From NCBI GenBank assembly GCA_963169105.1, contig OY720640.1, positions 61,753,527 to 61,817,526 of the forward strand: 64,000 nt of DNA. The letters are read 5' to 3'. Positions 13,501-21,996 of the stretch are shown piece by piece. The DNA comes from Ceriagrion tenellum (Eukaryota; Arthropoda; Insecta; Odonata; Coenagrionidae). The notes beneath the pieces were generated by a model. It ran no database searches and had not been told where the DNA came from. It worked only from the letters and a program-made list of their open reading frames with translations. Position 1 is the stretch's first letter. Every line of letters begins with the position of its first letter. The position numbers were made by a program, and so were the translations under genes.

Positions 13501-16500
13501 AGGAAGCTGGAAAAATTTCTACTTACTAATTTCAAAGGTTGAAAATTGCTAGTACTTATCATGTATGATGAGTGAAATGAAATTGAATTGAACTTTTTTA
13601 TTTAAGCAATAATTTGTTCATTTGCAACTGATTTTTGCCCCTCTGCTGTAGTTCAGCATCGTTCATAGCTTTTCGTGTTTTAATTTTAGAGAAGGAATAA
13701 GGAGAGGTGATTTTAATTGGAATTTTATGGTTGTAGGTATTGAGTTTGAATTCCTGTGGCTTATAAGTATCTAGTTTGTTTCTGTTGGGAGAAAAATTAA
13801 ATAGAGAAATCACCAATAGTGTGTCTGTTTCAATCTGGATTTCTCCCTCTAAGTTGGCTCAGACTTGATTTATGAGTGTAAAGTTTAGGCGGCAATGTTT
13901 TTTTGTAAATTTGGTGGTAATGTTGGTTTAAATGTTTTTGGAAATCATAACCAGTGCAGTTATTGTTCTTGTGGTTGGTTGGGGTGGTTTATCATTGCCT
14001 TCCTTTAGTTTTTTATTACATCACCTTTGAAGAGATCATTATCTAAACAGCTGCCTAAGGGAATTATCATTGTTCCTGCCAGCCGAGGTCTAAGTATTAT
14101 GGTAATGTACCAGCCCTTCCTTCATCTCAAGGTTGCAGGTCATGGGAATTGTTACATGGAGTATTAACTTATTAGAGTTGATTGACTACCAATTTCATTG
14201 TATAGTATCATCATCTGATTCCCTGAAAATGTTGCTAAGCATTGAAAATTGTCATTATTTAACCGAAAATTATCAATTATTAATGCAAAATGCCTTGAGT
14301 TGGTGTGTCAAAGACTACGCGAAGGCATAATAGAATGGCTCATGAGTATCTCACCTTGCTCCTTTTCTTTGACATCACTGGTACTGATCCAAAGCCTTGT
14401 CTTTAGTGCCCTTTCAAAGGCATTTAATAGTTGTCTGTATTTCATTTCATGGCTAGAGAAGCTCAGAATTTAAGAATTGAAATTCAGCAATAGTTTTAGA
14501 TATTGTGAGCTAATATGGTTTTATTAGAATGGCCCATTTTTAGGGTATTGGTGCTATTTTTCTCTTGTACGCTCTCTTGCAATAAACTAAATGCTTCAGC
14601 TGTCCTTGTACCCTATCTGTAATAAATGTCCTGCTAGAACCAAAAAGACATCAACTGTACCAATTATATTATTAAGTATACATCTTGTTACTCATGTTAT
14701 TCATATGTTGTTGGGAAATGTGTTGTAACCTATATTCACCTTCAAAAAGGTTTCTCCCTTAAAATTTTTTTAAAGGTATGATTCAGTGGGATGAATTAGA
14801 TTTTCCTGGCTAAAATTGCAGATTAAAAGGACTTTTTGTACCTATTATATTGTGTAGAATTTGTGACAATTCAATTTAAGCATAAGAAATGGAAAGTATT
14901 CAGCGCAGGAGTTTCAATTTCTGTTGGGGAAGGGAAAAATACTTACCCTAGGTATCTAACTTTTATTTTTTGGGTCAACTCATTATTTGCAGTGCTCAGC
15001 TGACACAAAAGAATTTTCTTTGCTTGGAATCTAAAAATATTGGTTGCAAATTTCAGACTGGGATGAGATGCATGGATTGTGGATATAGCTGCCATGAGAA
15101 GTGTATGGAGAATGTACCGAAGAATTGCACCAAATACAAAGCAGTCTCTGGTGATGGAACCCTCACAGCCCAAACGATGACTGGAAGAACAGCTGGGGAT
15201 TCTGGATCTGTGGGTTCAGGTACGTGTATTTTCAATGCTGATTGAATAATTTTCGCGAAAGGCTCTGCTCCAGTCAACCCATGTGTTGCTGTTAATCCTT
15301 TCATGCAGGACCCTTATGATGGGAAGTGCTTTTCCTGTCATGAGTGCCATAAACATTTCACTCTGCTCCTTCTGTACTCAGTCATGGTCAGAAACTGCAT
15401 GGCTATACTTTTCATCCGTTTTCAGAACCAAGTTCTCTGAACTCCAAACCCTTTTCTCAGCCCGTGGGTGGAGATAATCATGACCCTTGACATAAGAGAG
15501 CATAATGGCACAAACTTTGTGGAACCTATGGATTTCCGTGTTTGAAAATAAACACTGGTATTCACTTTTCTTTTCGTTACCGACTATGGTTCATTTCGTC
15601 ACCGACCATGGGCATTGCCCTGATGATGGCATAATGTGCTGAAATCATGGTCGGTGACAATAATAAAAATGTGGATATTGTACCAGTGTTTATTTTCAAA
15701 TATGGATAACCCTCGACCTTAATGCTAGCCCATGTCCACAATCAACCAATTGTTTACTCATTGGTATGACAAAAAGTACATTAATTCCATGCTCTGAAGT
15801 GTACTCCCCATGTTTTGCTGTGTATTTTTGAATTTTTAACCGAACTCTTTGGTAATTATTAGCAAAGTTCCTTGTTAATTATGATTCTTGAACATGGCAA
15901 AAACAAAATTAGGGTTCCATCAAACATTTTATATGATCATTAGAACATAAAGAACATGCTTTTGAGAATATATTTTCCAAGTGAGCAATAAATATTGTTT
16001 TTAAGTGTATCCGCGGAGAAAAAAAATAGTTGACCACAGCCAAGTATTACGAGTGTGGATGTCACTGAGAGTAAGGGTAGAGGTAATCCATGCCCTTAGG
16101 TGAAGAATAGCGTGTTCTGTGCACAGCAGGTTCGGATCCAAAATGACTCCTTGAACCCTTTTTTTGCTTGCATCTTAGACACTGAGCCCCTTTTAACTAG
16201 GGATGGACCGATTCCGATACCGATATAAAGTATCAACCGATATTTATGGTATCGGTTGCATGGGTATCGGCAGTCAAGTCAGTGCTTTTCCGATATTTTC
16301 AAAAATTCAGATTTTTACCGCCAATATGGCCAATCAAACGAGATGTCAACTTCTACCGCTAGAGTGCTCTGGTACCAAATGCTTTCTGTAAGGTTATCTA
16401 ATTGTAAGACAGAGACAGTTTCAGAGTGCGTTTCTTTCGAACACCAAAGTTATATTTTTTAAATTACATTAGATAATTAAAAATCAATAAGTAGGCAAAT

Positions 16501-19500
16501 TAACTTATAACTACATGCTTTTGTTTTTACGATAAAGCAGTTTTTGCAATTTTCTCTTCCTTATATGGAATCGCATGTCGAAGTAATGTCGTTTACTTAA
16601 GCTACGCAATGCTGACTTCATGGTAGCGTGGGAATAATTTGATGAAATGTGATTATTTGCAATAACAGTCAAGGAAAAAAAGAGTCATGTCCGGTAAAAA
16701 ACTTAAAACTAAAAATTATTAAAACTTTTTCAGTGAATTAAGTGTTTTGCCTGTGTAATAATGGTTGTTTCCATAATCTGGTTTCTTAGTTGGCCGAGCC
16801 AGCTTAAAGTGCTTGTGGTGAAATGCTGAGTTTGTATTATAGCTAGAATGGAGTAGTATCGGTATCGGTAATGGTATCGGGGGGAGAAGAACTGGTATCG
16901 GAATCTGTATCGGTATCGTAAATTTCTGGTATCGGTCCATCCCTACTTTTAACTATATTTGTTCTGTAGGGTGGGAGAATTTTATACCGTTTATGAATAA
17001 AGATTGTTCACGCAAGATATAAAATTGGCTCTGTCTTAATGTGGCATATGTTGTGGAAGAGTTGATGCCAATAGTGCAAATGCGATAATTATGCCTTTTT
17101 CAGCTCGCAAGGTTAGAGCTGAAAATTTGCTCATATTCATCCCTCACCATCTACAATCACCGGGAATAGGCTTGGCTTATTTTTTGTATCTCCAAAGTTG
17201 AAATTGCTGTTAAAAGAATGGATATATGGGACAGAAGAGCTCATACCAAACGGAATGGAAGCAAAAATGAAAAAAAAGTTTTGTCCTTTTTTTAACCCAT
17301 AAATGCCCGAATGAATTTTTTTTCAAAATATACAATTTTTTACCTGAGTTAACTTAAGGGAACTCATTCAAACGAAAAAAACCTACTTTTAAATTTTTTG
17401 CAGTTTTTTACAATTTAAAGTGCCCACGAGCAACTTAAGTTGCTCGTGGGCACTTTAATGACTAAATGTGGGTTTTTCATTTGTCTTGGAATGAGAAAGA
17501 TACTTTAAAAAATTATTATTTGTTATTTTAGCTATATATATCACTTAATAGAATGGCATATAACATATAAGATGCATACTATGTCAATATTAGCTGTATA
17601 ATGCTATACATTATACAGCTAATATTGACATAGCTTTTTACATTACAAGGTTACATTTAGAGAGTTTTAACAGGTGATTCCTGTAAATGCACTACAATAT
17701 ATTGCGTCATTTCTCATGAAATGCAAGAAAACACTCTGGGTGCAATGAATTATTACATTTGTTGCAAAGATAACAGTTCTTTTTTTGCACTGAATGCAAA
17801 CTTTGTACTTCGAAGATCCTTTTGTTATTAAATGGTCTTTGTGATCTATTCTAATTTCTTCATTCCCTGTTGTCGAGTGTTTGAAACCATGACCAGCAGG
17901 TGGAGATCCAAAATGTTTCATCAAGTAGTGAGCGCATTCTCGTCGAAATTACAAAAGGTCAATTGCACTGCCCCCTGAACACAAGAAACATCAACTGCCC
18001 AGGCAAAAAATGGCCACCACCACTTCTTTGTCCTGATATTCACCCTGTACATTGCCAAAAATTGATCACATAGATCTACTCCTCCCATGAATTTGTTGTA
18101 TTCGGAATGCATCGAGGAATGGGCACAGTCAGATTTTTCTTTTCTTGAATAACGGTTGACTACCTTGTTTCCCCCTTTGATACAATTTGTCATCATAGTC
18201 ACAACTGCATTGTCATTCCAGCGAGTTACAAGTAAGTCACCATTAGTAATTTCTTCAATCATCCCTCTGGCTTTTTTTTTTAATACACTTTTTCTGTTAT
18301 CCCATAGTCCTCATTATTGACTCGATTTTCGTGTAGTGTGCCTGTCCCTCCTATTTCCATTTTTTGCAAAGTATACAGCAACTTCTCAAATGTGAAAAGG
18401 TTATCAAAGAACCATCTTGAGCCTCTTTCTAGTCGGCTCTTTTCCAATAAGCCCACAATTCCATTGCCTCCTTGTCCAAGATCTGACTTTGGGATTCTAG
18501 TGCACGATCTTCCATAGGGCTCTGCATAAACCATACGGCCATTAGATTCGGCCAGACACCACAGTTTGAAGCCAAACCTAATAGGTTTTCCTTTTATGAA
18601 TTGCTTTGCACCATGCTTTCCATATTATGGAATGATGGTTCCATCAATGCAGCAGTTCATTCTGGGACGTAATACTTAAAAATTCCTATTTGAAAATTCA
18701 AATATCGGCGGTATTTTATATAACCTATCAGAATAATCAAGCTTTGTGTTGTCCACCAAGTGTAAGTAGTGGAGAACATCGCCTAATCTATTCCTCCTCA
18801 TTGAGTCCCTGACAACAGTGGCATTGCAATCATCATCTGTGTTCCAAAAGAGGCGTTTTCTGGGCAAAATATGGGATCCAGAGAGTAGCAATATGCCAAG
18901 AAATGTATTCATCTCGTCACTAACTACACTGAGTCCTTGATTTCCCGTCAAGCTTGCATAAAGATTTGTTTGTTCAATAATGTGCAATACAAAATCCTCA
19001 GAAAAAACCCTTAAAGAATCAAAGGGAGACTGATTGATTGAGAATCTACTAGGAGTTAGAGGGGGGACAAACTTGGGTAATTTAAAATTTAGCTTCGATA
19101 AATTGGACGTCCATTTTTTAATCGAATCTCTCAGCTTGCGTTTTTTGGTGACTCTAATGCTTCCTTTGGATGTCGACGGTTGCTCTAACTGCGATTCTTC
19201 ATACAGATTTTCCCTCAATTGAAGCTCTCCTTCTGAATCCAAAACTCGCCACGGGAGATGCGTTGGATCCCCAGTTACCTCAGCATCTGATGCGTCGGAA
19301 TCTTCGTCTGTGATAGCATCAGCATTTTCCGCCGGTCTGCTCATTATTATTGTCTGAGGCTTGTGTTCATTGCCCTTCATCTAGTATTTTATTATATCAT
19401 TTACAGTTGAATTTTTTCGAGACCTAAAAATTATTAATTTTGGTTAATATTTAAATAGAATTTACATTTCAGCATTTAGCGTGAACCAATTCTTCACAGA

Positions 19501-21996
19501 TGGGAACAAATTTAGAGTACTTACATTATAACAGTGTGTTTCTAATGACGAGAAGTCATAGGTGGTAAAGCTCTCACTGTAGAGTGCACAGAAATCGTGG
19601 ATTACACTTGCGAAGTAACTAGTTCTCGGGCTCCACTGACACAAAATGAACAGCACGAAGTCGTCATTGGGCTAATATCAGGCCAGTAGTTGATGCTACC
19701 TGGGCTTATTTATTTAAAACTAATACCTTTTTCTAACCTGATAAATGCATGGGACAAATTCATCCCGGACACTCAATCTTTCAAGGCGTAGGAATGCAGT
19801 TCTAAGGAAGTTGCAAAAATCAGTACTACTAAGTGCCCACGAGCAACTTAAGTTACATCAGAATTATGACAATCAGTAAAAAATTTAATTTCCAGCAAAA
19901 TCATTACATATTTTCCTGAAAGGGAAATTCATATTTACTTGCCATTTTGGAATATTCAAATCAATAATGCGTTCTGCTGAGTATATGGCCAACACTCCCG
20001 ACTGTGGAAGCTTGTTTTACATATAAACCCTTACCCAGATCTTAGAATTGTTGACCATCGATAAAAATAATGGCATAAGTATCAATCTATATTGAGAAAA
20101 TGTATGGCCATGAAACCTAACTGTGCTGGAGATGTTTCACGGAAATCTCACAAAAATGGAATTTAAATCTTTGAAACTTCTGTATTAGTGCCTGTCTTTA
20201 AGGGCAGGTTAATTCTGGCTCCAGATATTTCAGCCTCCATTCCCAGAAAATCATATCTTTACTAAATCTACCTTATACCATTCCTTGCATGAACTAACTA
20301 CCCCCTATAGTTACCGATAGTCTCATGTAATAGCCACTACACTTGATTGAGAAAAATCTAGTCCTCCAGATCTAAGTAGCACACTACTTGGTGATTTATT
20401 CATCATTGTTCTATGAGTATTTATCATTATTGATCTTCATATCTGTGTTAAGATGCTGTTTAGTGTTATACATATCTATATGAAACTAACCATATCTTAT
20501 GAAGGCTAATGAAAAATATCTTCATCTCTAGGGGTGACTACGATGCAAACCTCCAGTCAGCAATATTATGATCAGTTTTCTTCTAATGTTGCTGAGAATA
20601 GAACACATGAAGGCTACTTGTACAAAAGAGGCGCCTTGCTCAAAGGATGGAAACAAAGGTGGTTTGTTCTCGATTCCATCAAGCACCAACTGAGATACTA
20701 CGATGCCATGGAGGACTCTCACTGTAAAGGTTTTATTGGTCAGTATTTATCAATACCTATTCATCAATTAGTCTTGGTTTCCTTGTTTTTCTCTACTCAA
20801 GTCAGTCTTATTGTATTTATTAACTTTTCAAATAAGTTTCTTTTCTGTGCTCACTGCATTTATACCCTTCAGCACCTTGCAAAATGTACATGATGCTTAT
20901 ATGGCTCCTGAATTTGTGGTGGAAGACACATCATGCTCCAAATAGTGTTAGTTCTAATCTTAATTACTTTCCCTGATAATGTTCATTGGAAAACCAATGT
21001 GCAGACCTAGTAGTACTAAAACTGTTTCCAGATATAATCTACAAAATTTGAATTTCACTATGAAAAGAAACCATTTCATTTGACTGGAATAACTAGTGGA
21101 ATCGTATGGGAATGTACTAGAATTAATCAGTTTCTCATTTGAAATTTCAAGGCTTGTTTCTTCTAATTCTAATGTTTTTTTTTTAAAGGGATGGAATTTA
21201 TGACCATTTTTGTAAACTTTTAATGTTTTTTTTATATTTGTAAGTTATCCAAATGTGATGATCAACATTACTTTCTAGAACTTGCTGAGGTGATGTCGGT
21301 AACACCTGCCCCACCTACTCCTGGACCACCAAAGAAAACTGACGATAAGTCATTTTTTGATGTAAGTAATGGTACTTATATGTATAGTGAAATATTGATC
21401 TTTAATTTTCCTTATATATGGTTTATGTTTATTTCGTTGTTAATTCTTCTTGACCCTTAATGAATGAGTCATTTAGACTTTTTCAGGAGAAAATAGGCCT
21501 TGGTTTAATGACTTATGTTATTCACTCATTTGCCATTTTATTTTCTCATTATTTTCTCTTAAGTAAGTTATGTAACTGATGTACGACTATAATTTTACTA
21601 TATACGAGAAACTAGTAGTAAAATTTACTATTATATTGCTAGTATGAAGTATTTATTGCTAGCAAGTAGTGTGAGTCTATTATATCCCTGATGAAGCAAA
21701 ATAAATTTTCTGAATGTTAGCCAGTGAATAATTTACCAATATTATTTAACCAAGACCCATCTCCTTCTGATAAAAAGATAAATTATATTTATATCAAATT
21801 TTGAAGTATATAATAGTTAATATTTATGTGTAAAATTATATTTTTTCATTCCCCATTGTCTTTGGTAAATGTTATTTTAAAAACTTTTTTCCCTACTTTT
21901 TAGTTGAGGACCAACAGAAGGACGTATAACTTTTGTGCAAGTGATGCGACTTCTGCCCAGGAGTGGATAGAAAAGATACAAGCGTGTCTTCAGTGA
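1394..21996 (+). CDS. Sbf: Sbf / MTMR5-MTMR13 (SET-binding factor), C-terminal 641 residues, 12 exons
   Basis: Exons: 1394-1542, 3440-3575, 4969-5157, 5692-5908, 7225-7352, 9718-9899, 10154-10301, 12067-12297, 15057-15219, 20532-20738, 21279-21361, 21904-21996. All junctions are GT/AG and phases agree throughout (1926 nt, stop TGA). Visible residues 1-273 are the C-terminal part of the myotubularin-like domain. The phosphatase loop reads ICLEEGSDITCQ, so the catalytic Cys and Arg of active myotubularins (CxxGWDR) are absent: a pseudophosphatase, as in MTMR5/13. A helical, coiled-coil-like stretch follows, then a C1 zinc finger (about 435-484) and a PH domain (about 541-640, motif EGYLYKRG..LKGWKQRWF). 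Known family role: a DENN-domain Rab GEF that binds active myotubularins and acts on endosomal phosphoinositides. The DENN and GRAM parts of this roughly 1900-residue protein lie left of the window. Orthology is confident. Confidence 0.95.
1543..3439 (+). other. Sbf intron, nothing recognised
   Basis: 1.9-kb AT-rich intron. No repeat family or coding similarity was recognised. Confidence 0.6.
3440..3575 (+). CDS. Sbf: Sbf visible exon 2 (pseudophosphatase loop)
   Basis: Acceptor TTTGTTCAG, donor GTAAGA. It encodes ESSDWLQQL and then ICLEEGSDITCQ. Aligned to active myotubularins (C-S-D-G-W-D-R-T), the catalytic Cys is Leu and the Arg is Ile. The Trp usual in MTMR5/13 (LEEGWD) is Ser here. Confidence 0.93.
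3985..4375 (+). repeat. RTE-like LINE C-terminal fragment (in Sbf intron)
   Basis: Translation gives TDEKTNEEVFGMVGEERKLL followed by RRRQSRWMEEVMREGSILK, with AFEMWVRRRMEQ in a shifted frame just before it. This matches the C-terminal block of the copies at 26102-27165, 30320-31310 and 63640-63890 (all minus). The 3' end carries AACCTATCTTAATCAGTAGA near 4338. It is 5' truncated and frameshifted. Confidence 0.7.
4641..4695. repeat. Near-perfect short hairpin in Sbf intron
   Basis: Arms 4644-4664 and 4672-4692 are complementary at 20 of 21 positions around a 7-nt loop (CTTGACT). Three further pairs, including G-U, extend the stem to 4641-4695. One arm contains TGATCCAGCCTG, the other CAGGCTGGATCA. 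It may be a small-RNA precursor or a remnant of a foldback element; its stem is shorter than that of a usual miRNA precursor. Confidence 0.7.
4969..5157 (+). CDS. Sbf: Sbf visible exon 3
   Basis: Acceptor CTTTTTCAG-type, donor GTAAAT; 63 whole codons. It contains DPHYRTIDGFRVLVEKEWL and GHRFSRR, the most conserved stretch of the myotubularin fold downstream of the loop, and ends FLQFLDVVHQ. Confidence 0.95.
5262..5388. mobile_element. Foldback MITE-like element
   Basis: The ends are imperfect inverted repeats (CAATTGTTCACAAAATATAA on the left, complement of a closely similar sequence ending at 5388). The centre folds as GGTTTCAACATTGCTA against TAGTAATGTCGAAACC (14 of 16). The loop has CATCATCATCAGGTGATGAT. 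It sits in the intron after visible exon 3. No clear target duplication was seen. Confidence 0.6.
5692..5908 (+). CDS. Sbf: Sbf visible exon 4
   Basis: Acceptor TTTGACAG, donor GTTAGT. It continues the fold (FPLAFEFNDTYLRFLAYH, then SCRFRTFLLDSELER) and ends in an acidic linker (GSDDEGVYP). It ends phase 1; the Gly codon is completed at 7225. Confidence 0.94.
5909..7224 (+). other. Sbf intron, nothing firmly recognised
   Basis: Contains a GC-richer stretch at about 6660-6870 that looks unlike the surrounding AT-rich intron and could be an old repeat, but no family was recognised. The acceptor is CTTATTCAG. Confidence 0.4.
7225..7352 (+). CDS. Sbf: Sbf visible exon 5
   Basis: Acceptor CTTATTCAG, donor GTAAGT. 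It encodes SVFDYIEKQHARSAVFYNFM and then YTPDSEHP, the end of the myotubularin-like domain. Confidence 0.93.
7353..8245 (+). other. Sbf intron part, nothing recognised
   Basis: AT-rich intron sequence upstream of the minus-strand LINE fragment. The rest of the same intron, 8961-9717, also shows nothing recognisable. Confidence 0.5.
8246..8960 (-). repeat. Jockey/CR1-like LINE 3' fragment in Sbf intron
   Basis: On the minus strand around 8790-8890 the frame reads LYNSLIRSQLKYRAMVWAPF and KKYIDLLERIQKQFLR, the classic post-RT block of Jockey/CR1-type LINEs. Further on it reads YKFLYEIIKHGKDR-like sequence and a C-terminal tail with CEHLDLSWD. The element ends in an A-rich tail of AAAT repeats (complement of 8246-8266). 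It is 5' truncated and antisense to Sbf. Confidence 0.75.
9718..9899 (+). CDS. Sbf: Sbf visible exon 6
   Basis: Acceptor TATGTTGTAG, donor GTGAGT. It begins VLRPQSHLSNLEVWEYYLGE, conserved in SBF proteins, followed by an acidic QQEEEAEAAD stretch and a basic RKTSRR stretch. It ends phase 2. Confidence 0.93.
10154..10301 (+). CDS. Sbf: Sbf visible exon 7
   Basis: Acceptor CATTTCAG, donor GTATGA. It encodes a helical segment (HLLEEIHRLETDLGHLPQKW, then DKLELPTTDSLT), probably part of the coiled-coil region used for dimerisation in MTMR5/13. It ends in phase 0. Confidence 0.92.
10427..10640 (-). repeat. Probable LINE 3' end with (ATT)n tail
   Basis: Read on the minus strand, the segment ends in GGAATAAATTCCTAATTATT and ATTATAT, a 3' UTR-plus-microsatellite-tail structure. 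A GGTACCCC / GGGGTTACC hairpin lies about 70 bases inside (10510-10545). There is no coding remnant, so the call rests on structure only. Confidence 0.35.
10641..12066 (+). other. Sbf intron part, nothing recognised beyond one motif
   Basis: AT-rich. Near 10861-10895 the minus strand carries CTGATGATGAGCTAGAAACG, resembling the core shared by the foldback elements of this window. Otherwise featureless. Confidence 0.4.
12067..12297 (+). CDS. Sbf: Sbf visible exon 8 (linker and first half of C1 finger)
   Basis: Acceptor TGCTTGCCAG, chosen because it keeps phase 0 with exon 7 and starts at RHSSFTTQLVRWHGR. Then LLHKRSTLEILMRGKMVG, an Ala-rich linker, and HRFERYNYTTPTYCDLC, the first His and first two Cys of a C1 domain. 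Donor GTACGT at 12298. Confidence 0.92.
12298..15056 (+). other. Sbf intron splitting the C1 finger
   Basis: 2.8 kb. A weak tRNA-like B-box pattern (CAATTTGAATCCTGG at about 13325-13340) suggests an old SINE. Nothing else was recognised. Confidence 0.4.
15057..15219 (+). CDS. Sbf: Sbf visible exon 9 (second half of C1 finger)
   Basis: Acceptor AATTTCAG, donor GTACGT. TGMRCMDCGYSCHEKC plus MENVPKNC completes the C1 spacing H-x12-C-x2-C-x13-C-x2-C-x4-H-x2-C-x7-C exactly. A Gly/Ser/Thr-rich linker follows. Confidence 0.95.
15541..15700. mobile_element. Foldback MITE with perfect 20-bp terminal inverted repeats
   Basis: TTTGAAAATAAACACTGGTA at 15541-15560 has its exact reverse complement at 15681-15700. 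Inside, GTCACCGACCATG (about 15598-15610) pairs with CATGGTCGGTGAC (about 15645-15657). The central loop reads CCTGATGATGGCATAATG followed by TGCTGAAAT. A TATGGAT sequence lies just outside the right end and a few bases left of the left end, a possible target duplication. Confidence 0.75.
16198..16945. mobile_element. Non-autonomous hAT element with 8-bp target duplication
   Basis: The left end TAGGGATGGACCGATTCC and right end (complement) TAGGGATGGACCGATACC form near-perfect terminal inverted repeats. They are flanked by identical 8-bp CTTTTAAC at 16190-16197 and 16946-16953, the target-site length of hAT transposons. Subterminal GGTATCGG / CCGATACC motifs are repeated many times at both ends, as in hAT transposase-binding arrays. 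The 748-bp body carries no transposase frame. It is inserted in the Sbf intron after visible exon 9. Confidence 0.92.
17415..17458. repeat. Perfect palindrome centred on TTAA
   Basis: Two 20-nt arms (17415-17434 and 17439-17458) are exact reverse complements around TTAA. Each arm contains the 17-mer that also ends the piggyBac element at 19831-19847. The arms diverge immediately outside, so either two element ends abut at one TTAA or this is a subterminal hairpin. Confidence 0.9.
17579..17633. repeat. Perfect 25-bp inverted repeat downstream of the transposase
   Basis: Arms 17579-17603 and 17609-17633 are exact reverse complements with a 5-nt spacer (CTATA). It lies between the transposase 3' end and the left end of the piggyBac element. 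It could be a transcript hairpin or terminal transposase-binding structure. Confidence 0.88.
17667..19380 (-). pseudogene. piggyBac transposase (DDE_Tnp_1_7), broken
   Basis: The frame opens at 19380 with an acidic N-terminus (DEDSDASDAE) and reads to 18676: LHIIEQTNLYA, then ILLLSG, then RRNRLGDVLHYLHL. The catalytic region is spread over later frames. CCIDGTIIP (about 18650-18625), WFFDN (about 18410) and GGVDLCDQF (about 18085) correspond to the three catalytic Asp, all still encoded. Lesions: a frame change near 18670, an in-frame TAA replacing Tyr after TIIP (about 18622), a frame change at the T run near 18275, and another inside the C-terminal Cys-rich finger (about 17740-17800). The usual transposase is about 550-600 residues. 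It is antisense to Sbf and non-functional as it stands. Confidence 0.9.
19831..19851. repeat. piggyBac right terminal repeat plus TTAA
   Basis: AAGTGCCCACGAGCAAC followed by TTAA. The 17-mer is the exact complement of the sequence after TTAA at 17435. It lies about 450 bases upstream of the transposase start. Confidence 0.75.
20532..20738 (+). CDS. Sbf: Sbf visible exon 10 (PH domain, N-terminal half)
   Basis: Acceptor TCATCTCTAG, donor GTCAGT. It carries the PH start HEGYLYKRGALLKGWKQRWF and VLDSIKHQLRYYDAMEDSHC. It ends phase 1 within the Glu codon completed at 21279. Confidence 0.95.
21279..21361 (+). CDS. Sbf: Sbf visible exon 11 (PH domain loop)
   Basis: Acceptor ACTTTCTAG, donor GTAAGT. 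It encodes ELAEVMSVTPAPPTPGPPKK and DDKSFFD, matching the middle of the SBF PH domain. Confidence 0.93.
21904..21996 (+). CDS. Sbf: Sbf terminal exon (PH C-terminal helix, stop)
   Basis: Acceptor CTACTTTTTAG. It encodes RTNRRTYNFCASD and the final PH helix AQEWIEKIQACLQ with the conserved Trp, then TGA at 21994-21996. Confidence 0.95.
   Translation: MRTNRRTYNFCASDATSAQEWIEKIQACLQ

Larger units (their letters stand above)
17435..19851 (-). mobile_element. Decayed piggyBac-superfamily transposon
   Basis: The element encloses the broken transposase at 17667-19380. One boundary pair fits well: TTAA at 17435-17438 followed by GTTGCTCGTGGGCACTT, and at the other end the complement of that 17-mer (19831-19847) followed by TTAA (19848-19851). 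An alternative left boundary is TTAACCCATAAATGCCCG at 17292-17309, whose TTAA-CCC start is the more usual piggyBac terminus; no matching right end was found for it. The TTAA target is diagnostic of the superfamily. The exact ends remain uncertain. Confidence 0.75.

Noticed and set aside
15598..15657. Functional hammerhead ribozyme
   Set aside because: CUGAUGA and GAAA are present, but no NUH cleavage triplet sits at the end of the 13-bp stem (AUG instead) and the intervening hairpin is only 3 bp.
16203..16462. Small open frames near 16.2-16.5 kb
   Set aside because: They lie inside the non-autonomous hAT element and follow its CGATACC arrays.
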